This document shows, one piece after another, positions 8,624-17,272 of a stretch of DNA of 46,642 bases. The stretch lies in contig JANQJB010000021.1 in assembly GCA_028281865.1 (NCBI GenBank), positions 1 through 46,642 of the forward strand. Reading direction: 5' to 3'. This DNA is from Marinagarivorans sp. (lineage in GTDB: Bacteria; Pseudomonadota; Gammaproteobacteria; Pseudomonadales; Cellvibrionaceae). Numbering within the stretch: the first letter of the stretch is position 1; each line of letters starts with the position of its first letter. A program made the translations under genes and the position numbers. The notes under the pieces are model-generated. The model was given only the letters and a program-made list of their open reading frames with translations. It was not told the DNA's origin and made no database searches.

Positions 8624-9055
8624 CTACTCAGCATCGCTCGCAGCCGCTTGCGACTCATCCATTTTATCGTCTAATTTAAATAAATATTGATCACACGGGT
8701 CAAAGTTTTCGAATACATAGCGTTGCTGAAAAAAATTCGCCAAAGTATTGGTGTAGCGATAACAGATCGCAGTACCTTTCGCGTAAGCTTCAATATAAGA
8801 ACGTGACGGAAGATAGCTTTTAATCTCAGCCTCCAACTCCTCAGGCTCAATCTTCCCCTCGGCAACAAGACGGTATGCTGGCTTAAACTGGCCACGTACA
8901 AACGAATTGACTGCCGCAGCTAACTTGCGCCAAGAATGGTCTTCAACGTATGACAAGATTAATTTGGATAAAACTTGATCAAGGTGGTAGACAGAGTTCA
9001 CCTTGCTCGGTAGGTGTGTCACCTTACCTTCATTGAAATCAGCTGGGTTTCCCAC
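8624..9055 (-). CDS. Hypothetical protein
   Basis: A 143-residue, mostly helical, soluble protein with no signal peptide, membrane segment or motif that I recognise. It starts with GTG at 9055 (MGNPADF), preceded by AGGGGGA at a good distance, which supports a real gene. The C-terminal part is acidic (DDKMDESQAAASDAE). It follows the fatty acid hydroxylase gene on the same strand, but a 34-bp perfect palindrome lies in the 142-base gap, so the two may be uncoupled or differentially regulated. Function unknown. Confidence 0.55.
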   Translation of the reverse strand: MGNPADFNEGKVTHLPSKVNSVYHLDQVLSKLILSYVEDHSWRKLAAAVNSFVRGQFKPAYRLVAEGKIEPEELEAEIKSYLPSRSYIEAYAKGTAICYRYTNTLANFFQQRYVFENFDPCDQYLFKLDDKMDESQAAASDAE

Positions 9056-9139
9056 CGATATCCCCCTATTTTTATATTCGACACTTTATAATATTTAACG
9101 TTTTAATCTCTAGTTGTAATAAGCCCCAATGTAATAAGG

Positions 9140-9173
9140 CTGTGGACTGTCCAGAATTCTGGACAGTCCACAG
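9140..9173. repeat. 34-bp perfect palindrome
   Basis: The 34 bases read the same on both strands, with core TGTCCAGAATTCTGGACA and arms extending through GTGGAC/GTCCAC. There is no spacer. It lies 24 bases past the stop of the hydroxylase gene and 84 bases before the start of the next leftward gene. There is no T-tract on either side. It could be an operator for a dimeric repressor, a transcript-stabilising hairpin, or a weak terminator. Confidence 0.8.
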
Positions 9174-9197
9174 GTTACGAGCGATGCAGTTTTAGTG

Positions 9198-9911
9198 TCA
9201 AGTTCGATTTTTTAAAAAAAGGAAATGCGTGACACTAAAGCTATTTTTAAACCCTAATTTTTTATTCCAGGTTTCTGGAATATAAGCAGTGCCAAAAATC
9301 GTGTCCCATATAAACGGAGAATAATTATATTTGTGTAGTCCGTATTGGTGATGAACCAAGTGCATCTCGGGAAGCTGAATCACATACCCGAGCTTCTTAA
9401 TCCTTGAGGGCGTTTTAATATTTGAATGATGGAAGCATTCAAGCGCTCCCTCAATCATTAAAGCAATTGCAATCGCTTCAACCGAAATATTAAATATAAC
9501 TTTCCCTAAAAGCAAAATATAAATCGTGTTAATCATTATCTCAAGTGGATGGCGATAAAAAGACAATTTTGCCTCCATATGAGAAGTTGAATGATGCAAA
9601 CAATGAATGACACGCCACAACCAAGGATTCGAATGCTTCCAGCGATGAAACCAATAATTTCCAAACGAATAAAATAAGTAAGTAATACACCCTTCTACAA
9701 TGACGGGGCCACCGATTGTCAGATAGCCTCCGGGCGAATCAGTCCAAACAAAAAAAACCATCCGCAACCACATAAGAGCAAACAAACCGATACAGCACCA
9801 CCAAAAAGTGAATAAACGAGGAACAGGGTGATTAAGATGAGGAAATAACCGCTCCATCAGAAAGAAAAAACAAAAAATAACTATTTGAATATGCGCAATC
9901 GTGTATAGCAT
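9198..9911 (-). CDS. Sterol desaturase / fatty acid hydroxylase superfamily protein
   Basis: A 237-residue integral membrane protein with the histidine clusters of the di-iron fatty acid hydroxylase superfamily: HRWKH (89-93), HCLHH (103-107), HH (161-162) and HLVHH (184-188). About four membrane segments surround them (near 8-25, 36-55, 65-85 and 128-152). These enzymes use O2 and two irons to hydroxylate or desaturate lipids such as fatty acids, sterols or carotenoids. The substrate here is unknown, and no lipid pathway gene is adjacent. The start ATG at 9911 has AAGGA 6 bases upstream. It borders a 600-base AT-rich spacer, which fits an accessory gene. Confidence 0.87.
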   Translation of the reverse strand: MLYTIAHIQIVIFCFFFLMERLFPHLNHPVPRLFTFWWCCIGLFALMWLRMVFFVWTDSPGGYLTIGGPVIVEGCITYLFYSFGNYWFHRWKHSNPWLWRVIHCLHHSTSHMEAKLSFYRHPLEIMINTIYILLLGKVIFNISVEAIAIALMIEGALECFHHSNIKTPSRIKKLGYVIQLPEMHLVHHQYGLHKYNYSPFIWDTIFGTAYIPETWNKKLGFKNSFSVTHFLFLKNRT

Positions 9912-10511
9912 AGCTTATCCTTTAATGCTTGCGGTAGTTCTAAATAAGCGTAGCTGATTTTAAATGAATGCGCGTATTTTCATGAAAAAAAATTATTAGT
10001 GTTTTTTCATCTTTATAAATATTTTCTAAACCCTCGTCCCAAAAACTAATTTGTCAACGATTTTTATAAAAACCGTAAAACATAAAATTTATTAACAATA
10101 TAAATATTAAAATTTAAAAGAATTTGGACAATAAAAATTTTATAAAAAACAAAGTAACCCAAAGTTTTTATAACAATACGATCATAATAATAACTTATTT
10201 AATCTGCGAAACAGATCACAAACAAAAACAGGTTTATATAACTATTAAATCTGATAAATATTGTCACCTAAAATCGCATTATAAGAAGAAGTTAATATGC
10301 TCAATATATGGATATCAAACACAGAAGAATTTTTGAATTTAAGATTTTTATATTTAGAAATTAAAGCGCCATCAACATGACATCGACGCCCAGGTCAGCG
10401 TTAGATATTGAATCATGTTTGGTCGGGATCAGATAATTCCAATTACTTTGCCTAAGACAGAGAAGATGGAAATGATGATTGAAGCTTGACCAGCAAAATA
10501 GGAAAGTAAGT
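9912..10511. other. AT-rich intergenic region
   Basis: About 600 bases, much richer in A and T than the flanking genes. It should hold the promoter of the leftward hydroxylase gene and the downstream end of the ExbBD operon. A near-perfect 20-base inverted repeat (ACGATTTTTA/TAAAAACCGT) occurs at 10057-10076. A 70-codon open frame at 10124-10336 has biased, low-complexity composition and no ribosome site, so it was not called. Confidence 0.55.
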
Positions 10512-11453
10512 CTACGAGTGAGGTAAGAATTCGAACTCGTATTTTAGCACTTGTTGAGCCACATCCTTGGCACCAAAATTAATTTGACGTAATCGAACTT
10601 TGAGCTTGCTTTCGAGAGAACGATTATTCAGCTCGCTCGAAACAATTTCAACTTTCGATACCACACCGCTTGGTTCAATCGTGAGTTTAAAGACTAGCTT
10701 TCCTTGTATCGTTGGGTCTTCATCAAGCATTCGGTAGTACAGACTGAAAATTCTCCCTTTGTTTGCTTCGATGACTTTACGCAATTCTTCGCTGCTGCGT
10801 TGGCGATTATTAACACCGGCATTTGCCTTATCGTTATCGGCAGCAGTCACTTCCGTCAATTTACTTTCGACACCCGTAGTTTCGCGACCCGATAAAGCCC
10901 CTCCACCGGTATCAGTGCTCAAATTACTATACTTTACACCACCACTTTTCGCCGCCACACCACTGCTAATAAAATTGCGATTCGATTGGGCCGCCTGGCC
11001 ACTTGAGCGCATTTGATCACCGGTATTGATGGCTAAATCGTTCATTGCTTCGCGCATTGCGTTTAGCTCATCCATTTGAGCAAGCGCACCGGTTTTTTTC
11101 GCTTTTTCACGTGCTTTTTCACGTTCCGGTGTTAACTTTACCGGCTTTGGTTTGGGCTTGGGTTCTTCCTTCGGTTTTTCTTTGGGTTTTTCTTTCGGCT
11201 TTTCCTTCGGTTTGGGTTTTGGCTTAGGTTTTGGTTTGGGTAATTCCTTTTTCTCTAAAACAACTCTTGCTAACTGCGGCGGTAGCTTTTCCATATCTTC
11301 ACGTGAAACTTCAGGCAGCTCAACACGACCGATCAAAATCCCAACTATCGCAAAGGGAATAAATAATGCGAGAAAAATAACCCAATAACGTCTGTCATCT
11401 TCTATCGTTGATGACCAAGGTAATTGCAAGTTGGGCGCAGCTAAGAGTGTCAC
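10512..11453 (-). CDS. AgmX/PglI-type TonB-like energy transducer
   Basis: A 313-residue inner-membrane protein with the architecture of a TonB-like transducer: short cytoplasmic start, one membrane helix (about 23-42), a long Lys-Pro/Lys-Glu repeat region (70-105) suited to span the periplasm, a low-complexity linker, and a folded C-terminal domain (about 219-313; EANKGRIFSLYYRML, then GKLVFKLTIEPSG). That last pattern is the AgmX/PglI C-terminal (myxobacterial-type) domain rather than classical TonB. It is last in a nine-gene operon and overlaps the preceding ExbD gene by 4 bases (ATGA). It probably couples the ExbB/ExbD proton channel to a periplasmic or outer-membrane partner; which partner is unknown. 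Confidence 0.85.
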   Translation of the reverse strand: MTLLAAPNLQLPWSSTIEDDRRYWVIFLALFIPFAIVGILIGRVELPEVSREDMEKLPPQLARVVLEKKELPKPKPKPKPKPKEKPKEKPKEKPKEEPKPKPKPVKLTPEREKAREKAKKTGALAQMDELNAMREAMNDLAINTGDQMRSSGQAAQSNRNFISSGVAAKSGGVKYSNLSTDTGGGALSGRETTGVESKLTEVTAADNDKANAGVNNRQRSSEELRKVIEANKGRIFSLYYRMLDEDPTIQGKLVFKLTIEPSGVVSKVEIVSSELNNRSLESKLKVRLRQINFGAKDVAQQVLKYEFEFLPHS

Positions 11454-12019
11454 TCACCAACCTCCGCATTAACAGCTTCTGCGCCAGCAAGTTCACCTTC
11501 TTCAACATGTTTTTGGCTCACCGCCAACGAAATATTGCGATACTCGCTCGCAGCACAAGTTGTCATAACACGCTTTAATACCGTGTAAGGAATCGTTGCA
11601 TCGCCCATGATCGTCACATCACGGCCCTTAATACGAGCGTCCTCTGACGCATAGGGTTTACGTGAAGCTAAATACGTCAATTCTTTCTTTAAATCAGCAA
11701 TTTCCTCAAAACCTTGATCAGGATTTTCCTGAATATTTTTCTGTGCATCTTCCAATGTTGTAATTAATCGTCCGTTAATAACAATATCGTTTTTACTGAC
11801 CATAATGACGAGATTATTTTCAGGTTTTTTTTCGGCAACAGATTCCGGCAATTTAATACTTTTATTATTTTGCAATACCTCAACATCGGACGAATTAACC
11901 AACAAGAAAAATACCAAAATCGTAAAGATATCCATCAGCGATACAAGGTTTAACTTCGAGCCAGCTTTTTCCCTTTTCTGTCTTCGCGCCATCCTCTTGG
12001 CGTGCATTGATTGCCTCAC
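11450..12019 (-). CDS. ExbD/TolR-family proton channel subunit (second paralogue)
   Basis: A 189-residue ExbD/TolR protein: basic cytoplasmic start, one membrane helix (about 24-44), then a periplasmic domain. The helix begins LNLVSLMDIFTIL, so Asp30 sits where ExbD/TolR carry the essential proton-binding aspartate. Its partner upstream has Asn at that position. The gene overlaps its neighbours by 4 bases on both sides (ATGA), implying translational coupling and fixed stoichiometry with the other ExbD and the TonB-like protein. Within the operon it is the ExbD copy expected to conduct protons. Confidence 0.9.
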   Translation of the reverse strand: MRQSMHAKRMARRQKREKAGSKLNLVSLMDIFTILVFFLLVNSSDVEVLQNNKSIKLPESVAEKKPENNLVIMVSKNDIVINGRLITTLEDAQKNIQENPDQGFEEIADLKKELTYLASRKPYASEDARIKGRDVTIMGDATIPYTVLKRVMTTCAASEYRNISLAVSQKHVEEGELAGAEAVNAEVGE

Positions 12020-12552
12020 TGAGCAGCCTCCTGCGCAGCTGGCGCTTCAGTCGAAGCCGGGGCATCACCGAGTGATATCTCCGGAAATAGTTCCGCCTCT
12101 ACAACAGAAGCAGCTAGCACTGTTTTAAAGGAGCGCACCGTATCCATGGTAGAAACGATAGTTTGGTAGTCGGTATCTGGTTGAGATAGAAGAAAAATAT
12201 CGCGTTTTTCAATATCCTTGTTACGCAATTCGCGTTTTACTTGCTGTAAAAATTCCGAAAGGAATTTGTAGTCATATTCGCCTTCTTTTTTAGGGATTTC
12301 ACGCAGCCGCACACCGGCAGGATAATTGACTGTCATTTTGTCCTTATCGATTACCACCTCAAGCATTTTATTTTTCGGGTCGTCCTTGGGTTGGGAGCTG
12401 CTATCGGCTATATCAGGTAACTTTAAATCCAATACGGTGATATGCGAAAACACCATGCTCATCAATAAGACGGGCACAAGAATAATCATTAAGTTCATAA
12501 AGGAAGTGATATCAAGATCAGCATCCTTTTTTCGCATACGGACTCTACGCAT
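12016..12552 (-). CDS. ExbD/TolR-family protein with Asn at the proton site (first paralogue)
   Basis: A 178-residue ExbD/TolR protein with a basic start, one membrane helix (about 15-36) and a periplasmic domain ending in an Ala/Pro/Glu-rich tail. The helix begins LDITSFMNLMII. Aligned with the ExbD/TolR pattern LNITPFIDVML, the proton-carrying Asp is replaced by Asn20 (codon AAC). It may therefore act as a structural or regulatory half of a heterodimer with the second ExbD paralogue, which keeps the Asp. It follows the ExbB-like gene by 39 bases and overlaps the second ExbD gene by 4. Confidence 0.9.
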   Translation of the reverse strand: MRRVRMRKKDADLDITSFMNLMIILVPVLLMSMVFSHITVLDLKLPDIADSSSQPKDDPKNKMLEVVIDKDKMTVNYPAGVRLREIPKKEGEYDYKFLSEFLQQVKRELRNKDIEKRDIFLLSQPDTDYQTIVSTMDTVRSFKTVLAASVVEAELFPEISLGDAPASTEAPAAQEAAQ

Positions 12553-12591
12553 AATGGGCTTTCCTAGAAGCGCTCGTTACAGTGGGATACT

Positions 12592-13260
12592 TTATTTGGA
12601 AGAATCTCCTGAACGTGTGCGACTAGACAAGGTTTGCGCGGATAAAATATTCAGGCATTTAACGCCTGCCATTTCGAGACTATCGACAATTTCTGTGGTT
12701 TTATTTTGTAAAGTCGTGTGTAGCAGTAGAAGTGGGATAGCGGCCATAAGCCCAAAAGCCGTTGTATTCATTGCAACCGATATACTTTGCGAAAGCAAGG
12801 TCGCTTTTTCGGATGGATCTGCTTCTGCCACGGCGGTAAAGGCAGCAATCAAACCCATAATCGTGCCAAGCAGCCCTAAGAGCGTGGCAATATTTGCAAG
12901 AGTCGCCAAATAAGCTGTACGCTTTTCAAGCCTGGGCACAGCCTCCAGAACACCCTCTTCCATCGCGTACTCAATATCATCTCGACGCGGAGAGTGTTGC
13001 ATCCTCGCAAGACCTGACGCCACCATGCGCCCTACCGGAGCTTTGGTGCTGCGCGCCAACTCAATAACACCGGCGTAGTTCTTTTTTTGCAGCATAGGAA
13101 GAATGCGATCAAAAGCTTTGCGATTGGCGGCCTTCGCAGCAGTCAACACAAGCCAGCGTTCTATGGCAACAGCGAGGCCAATAATAAGTACAAATCCAAT
13201 GGGATACATGAAATGGCCGCCGTTTTTGAAGAATCCCAAGACGGTGTCAAAAAAGCCCAT
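12592..13260 (-). CDS. MotA/TolQ/ExbB-family proton channel protein
   Basis: A 222-residue inner-membrane protein with the three-helix layout of TolQ/ExbB: helix 1 at about 18-38, a cytoplasmic domain, helix 2 at about 117-143 (LGLLGTIMGLI at 128-138) and helix 3 at about 160-182 (NTTAFGLMAAIP). These are the conserved channel helices. With the two ExbD-type proteins encoded directly downstream it should form a proton-driven stator. Length matches the compact ExbB/TolQ type. It sits sixth in the nine-gene operon, 70 bases after a small exported protein and 39 bases before the first ExbD gene. Confidence 0.92.
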   Translation of the reverse strand: MGFFDTVLGFFKNGGHFMYPIGFVLIIGLAVAIERWLVLTAAKAANRKAFDRILPMLQKKNYAGVIELARSTKAPVGRMVASGLARMQHSPRRDDIEYAMEEGVLEAVPRLEKRTAYLATLANIATLLGLLGTIMGLIAAFTAVAEADPSEKATLLSQSISVAMNTTAFGLMAAIPLLLLHTTLQNKTTEIVDSLEMAGVKCLNILSAQTLSSRTRSGDSSK

Positions 13261-13330
13261 GTACAGTTGCCTCCAACCTGAATTAAATTTTGTTTAAGAT
13301 TAGGTTATCTAATATGCCAACAAACAATCA

Positions 13331-13642
13331 CTACTGTGTCACTTCTTTTTCTTTCATTTGCAGGCGGTAATTTACCTCTCGCTGATGTTCTGAACGATCA
13401 ACGTGTTTAAAAATTTCTTGTAACTGGCTTTCGAGTGGCTGAACTAAAGCAGAATCGTCCGACGCGTCTTTCCAGGGCACAATGTACAGCACTTTAGGCT
13501 GCTCCTGGTTGCCGGTAACGGTGGTCCTTAACGTGATCACACCTTCCTCATCTTCCTGCGCATTGGCACCGAAAACAAACACCAACATACAGGCGACAAC
13601 ACTCACTGAAACTCGCAGTGTTTCTTTTATTTTAGCCATCAT
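13331..13642 (-). CDS. Small exported protein of the ExbBD-TPR operon
   Basis: A 103-residue protein with a signal peptide ending in GANAQ (about residue 29) and a short soluble domain that contains a beta-type stretch (TLRTTVTGNQEQPKVLYIVPW) followed by a charged helix. I recognise no family. It overlaps the upstream TPR lipoprotein gene by 4 bases and precedes the ExbB-like gene by 70 bases, so it is probably a periplasmic component of the same system. Confidence 0.75.
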   Translation of the reverse strand: MMAKIKETLRVSVSVVACMLVFVFGANAQEDEEGVITLRTTVTGNQEQPKVLYIVPWKDASDDSALVQPLESQLQEIFKHVDRSEHQREVNYRLQMKEKEVTQ

Positions 13643-14424
13643 GTTCCACCTTGCGCTGAATTTTTTTGCTGCTGTGACATGCGTCGTTTCAGGTCGATAA
13701 TCCAGCCTCTTAACGTTTTATCGGGTTGATCAAGCAAGCGAGAGCACATTTCGTAGTGCTCAAGTGCAAGATCAAATTTTCCCATATATAAGTCGTACAA
13801 AATTCCGAGATTGCGATGCGATTCGATGCTATGCGGCCACACAGCCAAAGATTCTTTATACAAAGCTTCCGCCTCGGCGAACTGCCCCACCTCGCGTTTT
13901 TGCAAAGCTAGAATCGTGTAAGCGTCGACATTGAGCTTGTTAACTTCAATAGCTTTACGTAGAGCTTGCTCACTGAGTTCGAGTTTTTCGAGGTTTTGAT
14001 AAACAATGCCTAAATTTACAAAGGGACCAGACAAATGTGGAAATTTGGCTGTCATATCTTGCAATAATATTTCTGCATTCTGCCAATTTTTCTTTTCAAT
14101 TTCTGCCAGCGCCTCGCCAAAAGCAGTTCTCGCCTCAGCGGAAATTTCTATCGTTTGTGCATCATACGGGTTTGGAATTTTAACGAGCTTCGGCAGACCG
14201 TTTTCATCTAATTCCGGCTCTTCAGCGACTAGCTCACCATCTGCTTTTAGCTTTTTACCTCCACCCGTACTGCATGCACCGAGCAAAAACGCAAACAAAA
14301 TTACGAATAGCAGCTTGCTAAAATTCAAAACAAACCGACCGCAAATAAGTCGACCACCAATAAACTGCCTAAAAATAAATCGCCTCAAAAATATTGAGAT
14401 AAGTGAGCTACTAGTGTAAACCAC
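13639..14424 (-). CDS. TPR lipoprotein of the ExbBD operon
   Basis: A lipoprotein (lipobox FLLGAC, Cys51 in the longest frame) with tetratricopeptide repeats over about residues 85-245 (for example LGIVYQNLEKLELSEQALRKA and LGILYDLYMGKFDLALEHYE). The longest frame starts with GTG at 14424, giving an unusually long signal; a TTG at 14328 (Leu33) would give a normal one, so the start is uncertain. TPR lipoproteins of this size resemble the outer-membrane-linked TPR partners of trans-envelope machines such as AglT/GltE. It overlaps the large TPR gene upstream by 14 bases and the small exported protein gene by 4. Confidence 0.85.
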   Translation of the reverse strand: MVYTSSSLISIFLRRFIFRQFIGGRLICGRFVLNFSKLLFVILFAFLLGACSTGGGKKLKADGELVAEEPELDENGLPKLVKIPNPYDAQTIEISAEARTAFGEALAEIEKKNWQNAEILLQDMTAKFPHLSGPFVNLGIVYQNLEKLELSEQALRKAIEVNKLNVDAYTILALQKREVGQFAEAEALYKESLAVWPHSIESHRNLGILYDLYMGKFDLALEHYEMCSRLLDQPDKTLRGWIIDLKRRMSQQQKNSAQGGT

Positions 14425-17272
14425 GACTCACCTCTATACGCGATTCTTTTTTACCGTACCTTGCCGGTAATAATTTTGCTAGTTGAAAAAAACTTTTTTT
14501 GACCCAGTCGTCATAAAAGCCACCCCAAGAACGTGATGCGTTCGCCTCCAGCAGCGCTACAGCTTTTTTCTTGTGCGGGTATGCTTGCTCTTCAAGCATT
14601 AATTCATATTCTTCCAATTCCATTTCATTTAAGTTTTTGGGTCGCTCGGATGCCATCAAATCGTAAAAAAGCTGAGCCGAAATTTCGCCCAGTTTATGAT
14701 TAGCTTGCGTACTAAAGTCACCAACCTTGTATTCCAAAACTTTATTGTATGAATTAACAACCACCTTCAGCGCAGAAAGTTTGGCTTTTATACTCCGTTT
14801 GAAAGGCTGTTTAATTTTAATACGCTCAAATTTTAGATACTCTCGGCCAGCAAATTCAGTTTGCGCCATGGCTGCGAAATAACGCGAGCGGTCAGTTTTA
14901 TTTTTACCCGCGCGAGCATGCGCCTTAATCATTTGATTCAACCAGAAATCACGTTTATCTTGCATGTCCAGCTTGCCATACAACTCAACTAATTTTGCAC
15001 GTCCCTCCACAGCCAGCGCGAACGGTGCCGGATAGGTGTGCACGTAGCTGCGATAGCTACTGATAGCTGGCAAATATTTTTTTGACTTTTCGTAATATTC
15101 AGCTGCTAAATACAACGAATTCCTGCGAATTTCCTTATCTTTATCATTTTTAGCCACTTCGCTTAAGCTATCAGCGGCCTTATCCCAACGCTCCATAGAT
15201 TCATAAATTTTTACAAGTTTTGGTGTAATCGTCGCTGCGAGAGAGTGCTTTGGGTTATTTAAACGAAAATCGAGAAAAACCTTTTCCGCGCGCTCCCACT
15301 GCTGTAATTCCATTAAATAATTTCCGGCATCATATTGCGCGTTAGTAGCTATTTCTGAGCCAGGCGCAATCGCGGATATACGGAGTAATTTGTCAACCGC
15401 AAGCCCCGTCTCGCCAGCGGCGACTTGCAACTCCGAAGACTTAAACATACTCGCTGCAATGCGATCGACCACTGCCTTTCGATCTTTATCTTGCTGCGTC
15501 ATTAACGTTAGTGTTTTTCGGTAAGAGACTTCAGCGGAATCAAACTGCTCTAGTTCATACTGGCTATGACCAAGCACTAACCAGGCGGTTTTTTGCAATT
15601 TTATTTCGGGTTCCGGCTGCCATATCGTAATACGAGTCGCCAGCTCAATCGCCCGCTCAAACTGTTGCTGTTGAAAAAGTATTTCTGCTGAATGCGTTAA
15701 TACAGGGGCAGCACGTCTATCGAGCGGGTAGGTGTCGGCAAATAAAATGGAACTTTCGATTTCCTTATTTTGCCAAATCGCAAGCTGGTCAGTATCCTTA
15801 CTTCGCCGTAATTGCTCCATTATTTTTTGTTCGGTTAAAATTGCGGCATAACCAGCTTCTGCACCATTTTTTTCATCTTTATATTCGTAGGCAACCTTTT
15901 CATAAGCTGCTACAGCTTTGGGGAGCTGATCAGCCTCATACAAGGCCTCCGCCATCAAAAAAGTAAAGCCCGGAGTCTTAGAGTCATCGGGAAAGCTTGC
16001 AACGTACTCACTGTAATAATTGGCTGCCGTAAGTAAGTCGCTGTTAAGCTCTCTCTTAATTTTGTTAGTGATTTTTTTCCCTTGCGCAAGCGTCGTCTTT
16101 TTCTTTTGCTGTGCACGAGCGTGATAATAGCTTGAAACTTCGTCGAGATAACTCTTTAGTGTATCGCCGTACTCAACCGCGCCGACGGTACTTCGCTGCT
16201 GCCAAAAATTACTCGTAATACCGTAATTATTAATAAATCCTTCTTTCGCAGGTAGAATCATACTTGGAAAATTCCCACGATTATAAACCTCTATCATTTG
16301 TACCGAAAATTCTGGTCCATAATCACCGTTGGGATAAAAATCAATATAGTGTTGATACGTATCGGCCGCGTCGCGGTAGCGCTTTTTCTCTAAATACAAT
16401 TGTCCCAGTTCAATAAACATTAAATGCTGGTAATGACGTTCACCGTTTGCCTCGTATAAGGATGTAATTGATTTAGGGCCATCCATGTAGGAAAAAGAAA
16501 AACCCATAACTCGCAAAGTATCGCTCGCTAAATTCTGCTTGCTACTTTCCAAATCAGCGACGAGCTTTTCGCCTTCTAATATATGATCGAGCACTAGCGT
16601 AAAAGAGACAACAGCGTCGTTGTAGTTACTGCGTTTGAATTGTGACCAGCCTTTCATATAAATTGCATTTAAATAAAACTGGGTTTGCTGGCCAAAATTT
16701 GCAACATTGCCGTAGTAGCTCTCCGCACTTTGGTAATCAGATAAACTAAATGCATGCTCCGCACGACGAAATTCTGCTTCTGCTGCAAATAAGGAATTGG
16801 GATATTTTGCTACAAGCTCTGTCAAAGCCTGATCAGACTCCTCCATACGTCCATCAAGCGCATAAGCTTTCGATAGACGATACAGTAAGCGCTCTTCGGA
16901 TATTGAGGGGTCCTGAGATAAATCGTCTTTTAAAATATCATCGTAATAGGTGATCGCTTTATCGAAGAACTGCTTGTCTTCGTTAGAATCGAGTTGGTTG
17001 CGCTCACTGCGCTTCATTTCCAAATCAGCCAGGCGAACTAAAATTTTTCGTTTAGTATTGGGGTCTTCTGCTACCTCTAACGCGGCACGATAATTAGCCT
17101 CCACTTCATCTAACGAAGCCTTGGGAACATCCGGAGGATCTGGAGGAAGTACCACTGGCTTTAAATCCGCCAAAGTCGGCCCAAGTTCATCAATGTCTTC
17201 TCGAATAATCGAGCACGCACTTAAAAGAGGTACGACCAAAAATAATAGCAATAAGCAACGCATTAGACTCAT
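14411..17272 (-). CDS. Large TPR-repeat lipoprotein
   Basis: A 953-residue lipoprotein with signal and lipobox LLSAC (Cys20) and tetratricopeptide-like helical repeats through most of its length (for example near 130-230, 285-325, 430-480, 540-700 and 720-770). It is probably a periplasmic or outer-membrane scaffold. Its family is not one I can name with certainty. It overlaps the upstream 618-residue TPR gene by 4 bases (ATGA) and the downstream TPR lipoprotein gene by 14. The place in an operon with ExbB, ExbD and an AgmX/PglI-type transducer suggests that it transmits or receives force across the periplasm. There is no enzyme motif. Confidence 0.85.
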   Translation of the reverse strand: MSLMRCLLLLFLVVPLLSACSIIREDIDELGPTLADLKPVVLPPDPPDVPKASLDEVEANYRAALEVAEDPNTKRKILVRLADLEMKRSERNQLDSNEDKQFFDKAITYYDDILKDDLSQDPSISEERLLYRLSKAYALDGRMEESDQALTELVAKYPNSLFAAEAEFRRAEHAFSLSDYQSAESYYGNVANFGQQTQFYLNAIYMKGWSQFKRSNYNDAVVSFTLVLDHILEGEKLVADLESSKQNLASDTLRVMGFSFSYMDGPKSITSLYEANGERHYQHLMFIELGQLYLEKKRYRDAADTYQHYIDFYPNGDYGPEFSVQMIEVYNRGNFPSMILPAKEGFINNYGITSNFWQQRSTVGAVEYGDTLKSYLDEVSSYYHARAQQKKKTTLAQGKKITNKIKRELNSDLLTAANYYSEYVASFPDDSKTPGFTFLMAEALYEADQLPKAVAAYEKVAYEYKDEKNGAEAGYAAILTEQKIMEQLRRSKDTDQLAIWQNKEIESSILFADTYPLDRRAAPVLTHSAEILFQQQQFERAIELATRITIWQPEPEIKLQKTAWLVLGHSQYELEQFDSAEVSYRKTLTLMTQQDKDRKAVVDRIAASMFKSSELQVAAGETGLAVDKLLRISAIAPGSEIATNAQYDAGNYLMELQQWERAEKVFLDFRLNNPKHSLAATITPKLVKIYESMERWDKAADSLSEVAKNDKDKEIRRNSLYLAAEYYEKSKKYLPAISSYRSYVHTYPAPFALAVEGRAKLVELYGKLDMQDKRDFWLNQMIKAHARAGKNKTDRSRYFAAMAQTEFAGREYLKFERIKIKQPFKRSIKAKLSALKVVVNSYNKVLEYKVGDFSTQANHKLGEISAQLFYDLMASERPKNLNEMELEEYELMLEEQAYPHKKKAVALLEANASRSWGGFYDDWVKKSFFQLAKLLPARYGKKESRIEVSRGLH

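Noticed and set aside
10124-10336. 70-codon rightward open frame in AT-rich DNA
   Set aside because: Low-complexity composition and no ribosome site; typical of AT-rich non-coding DNA.
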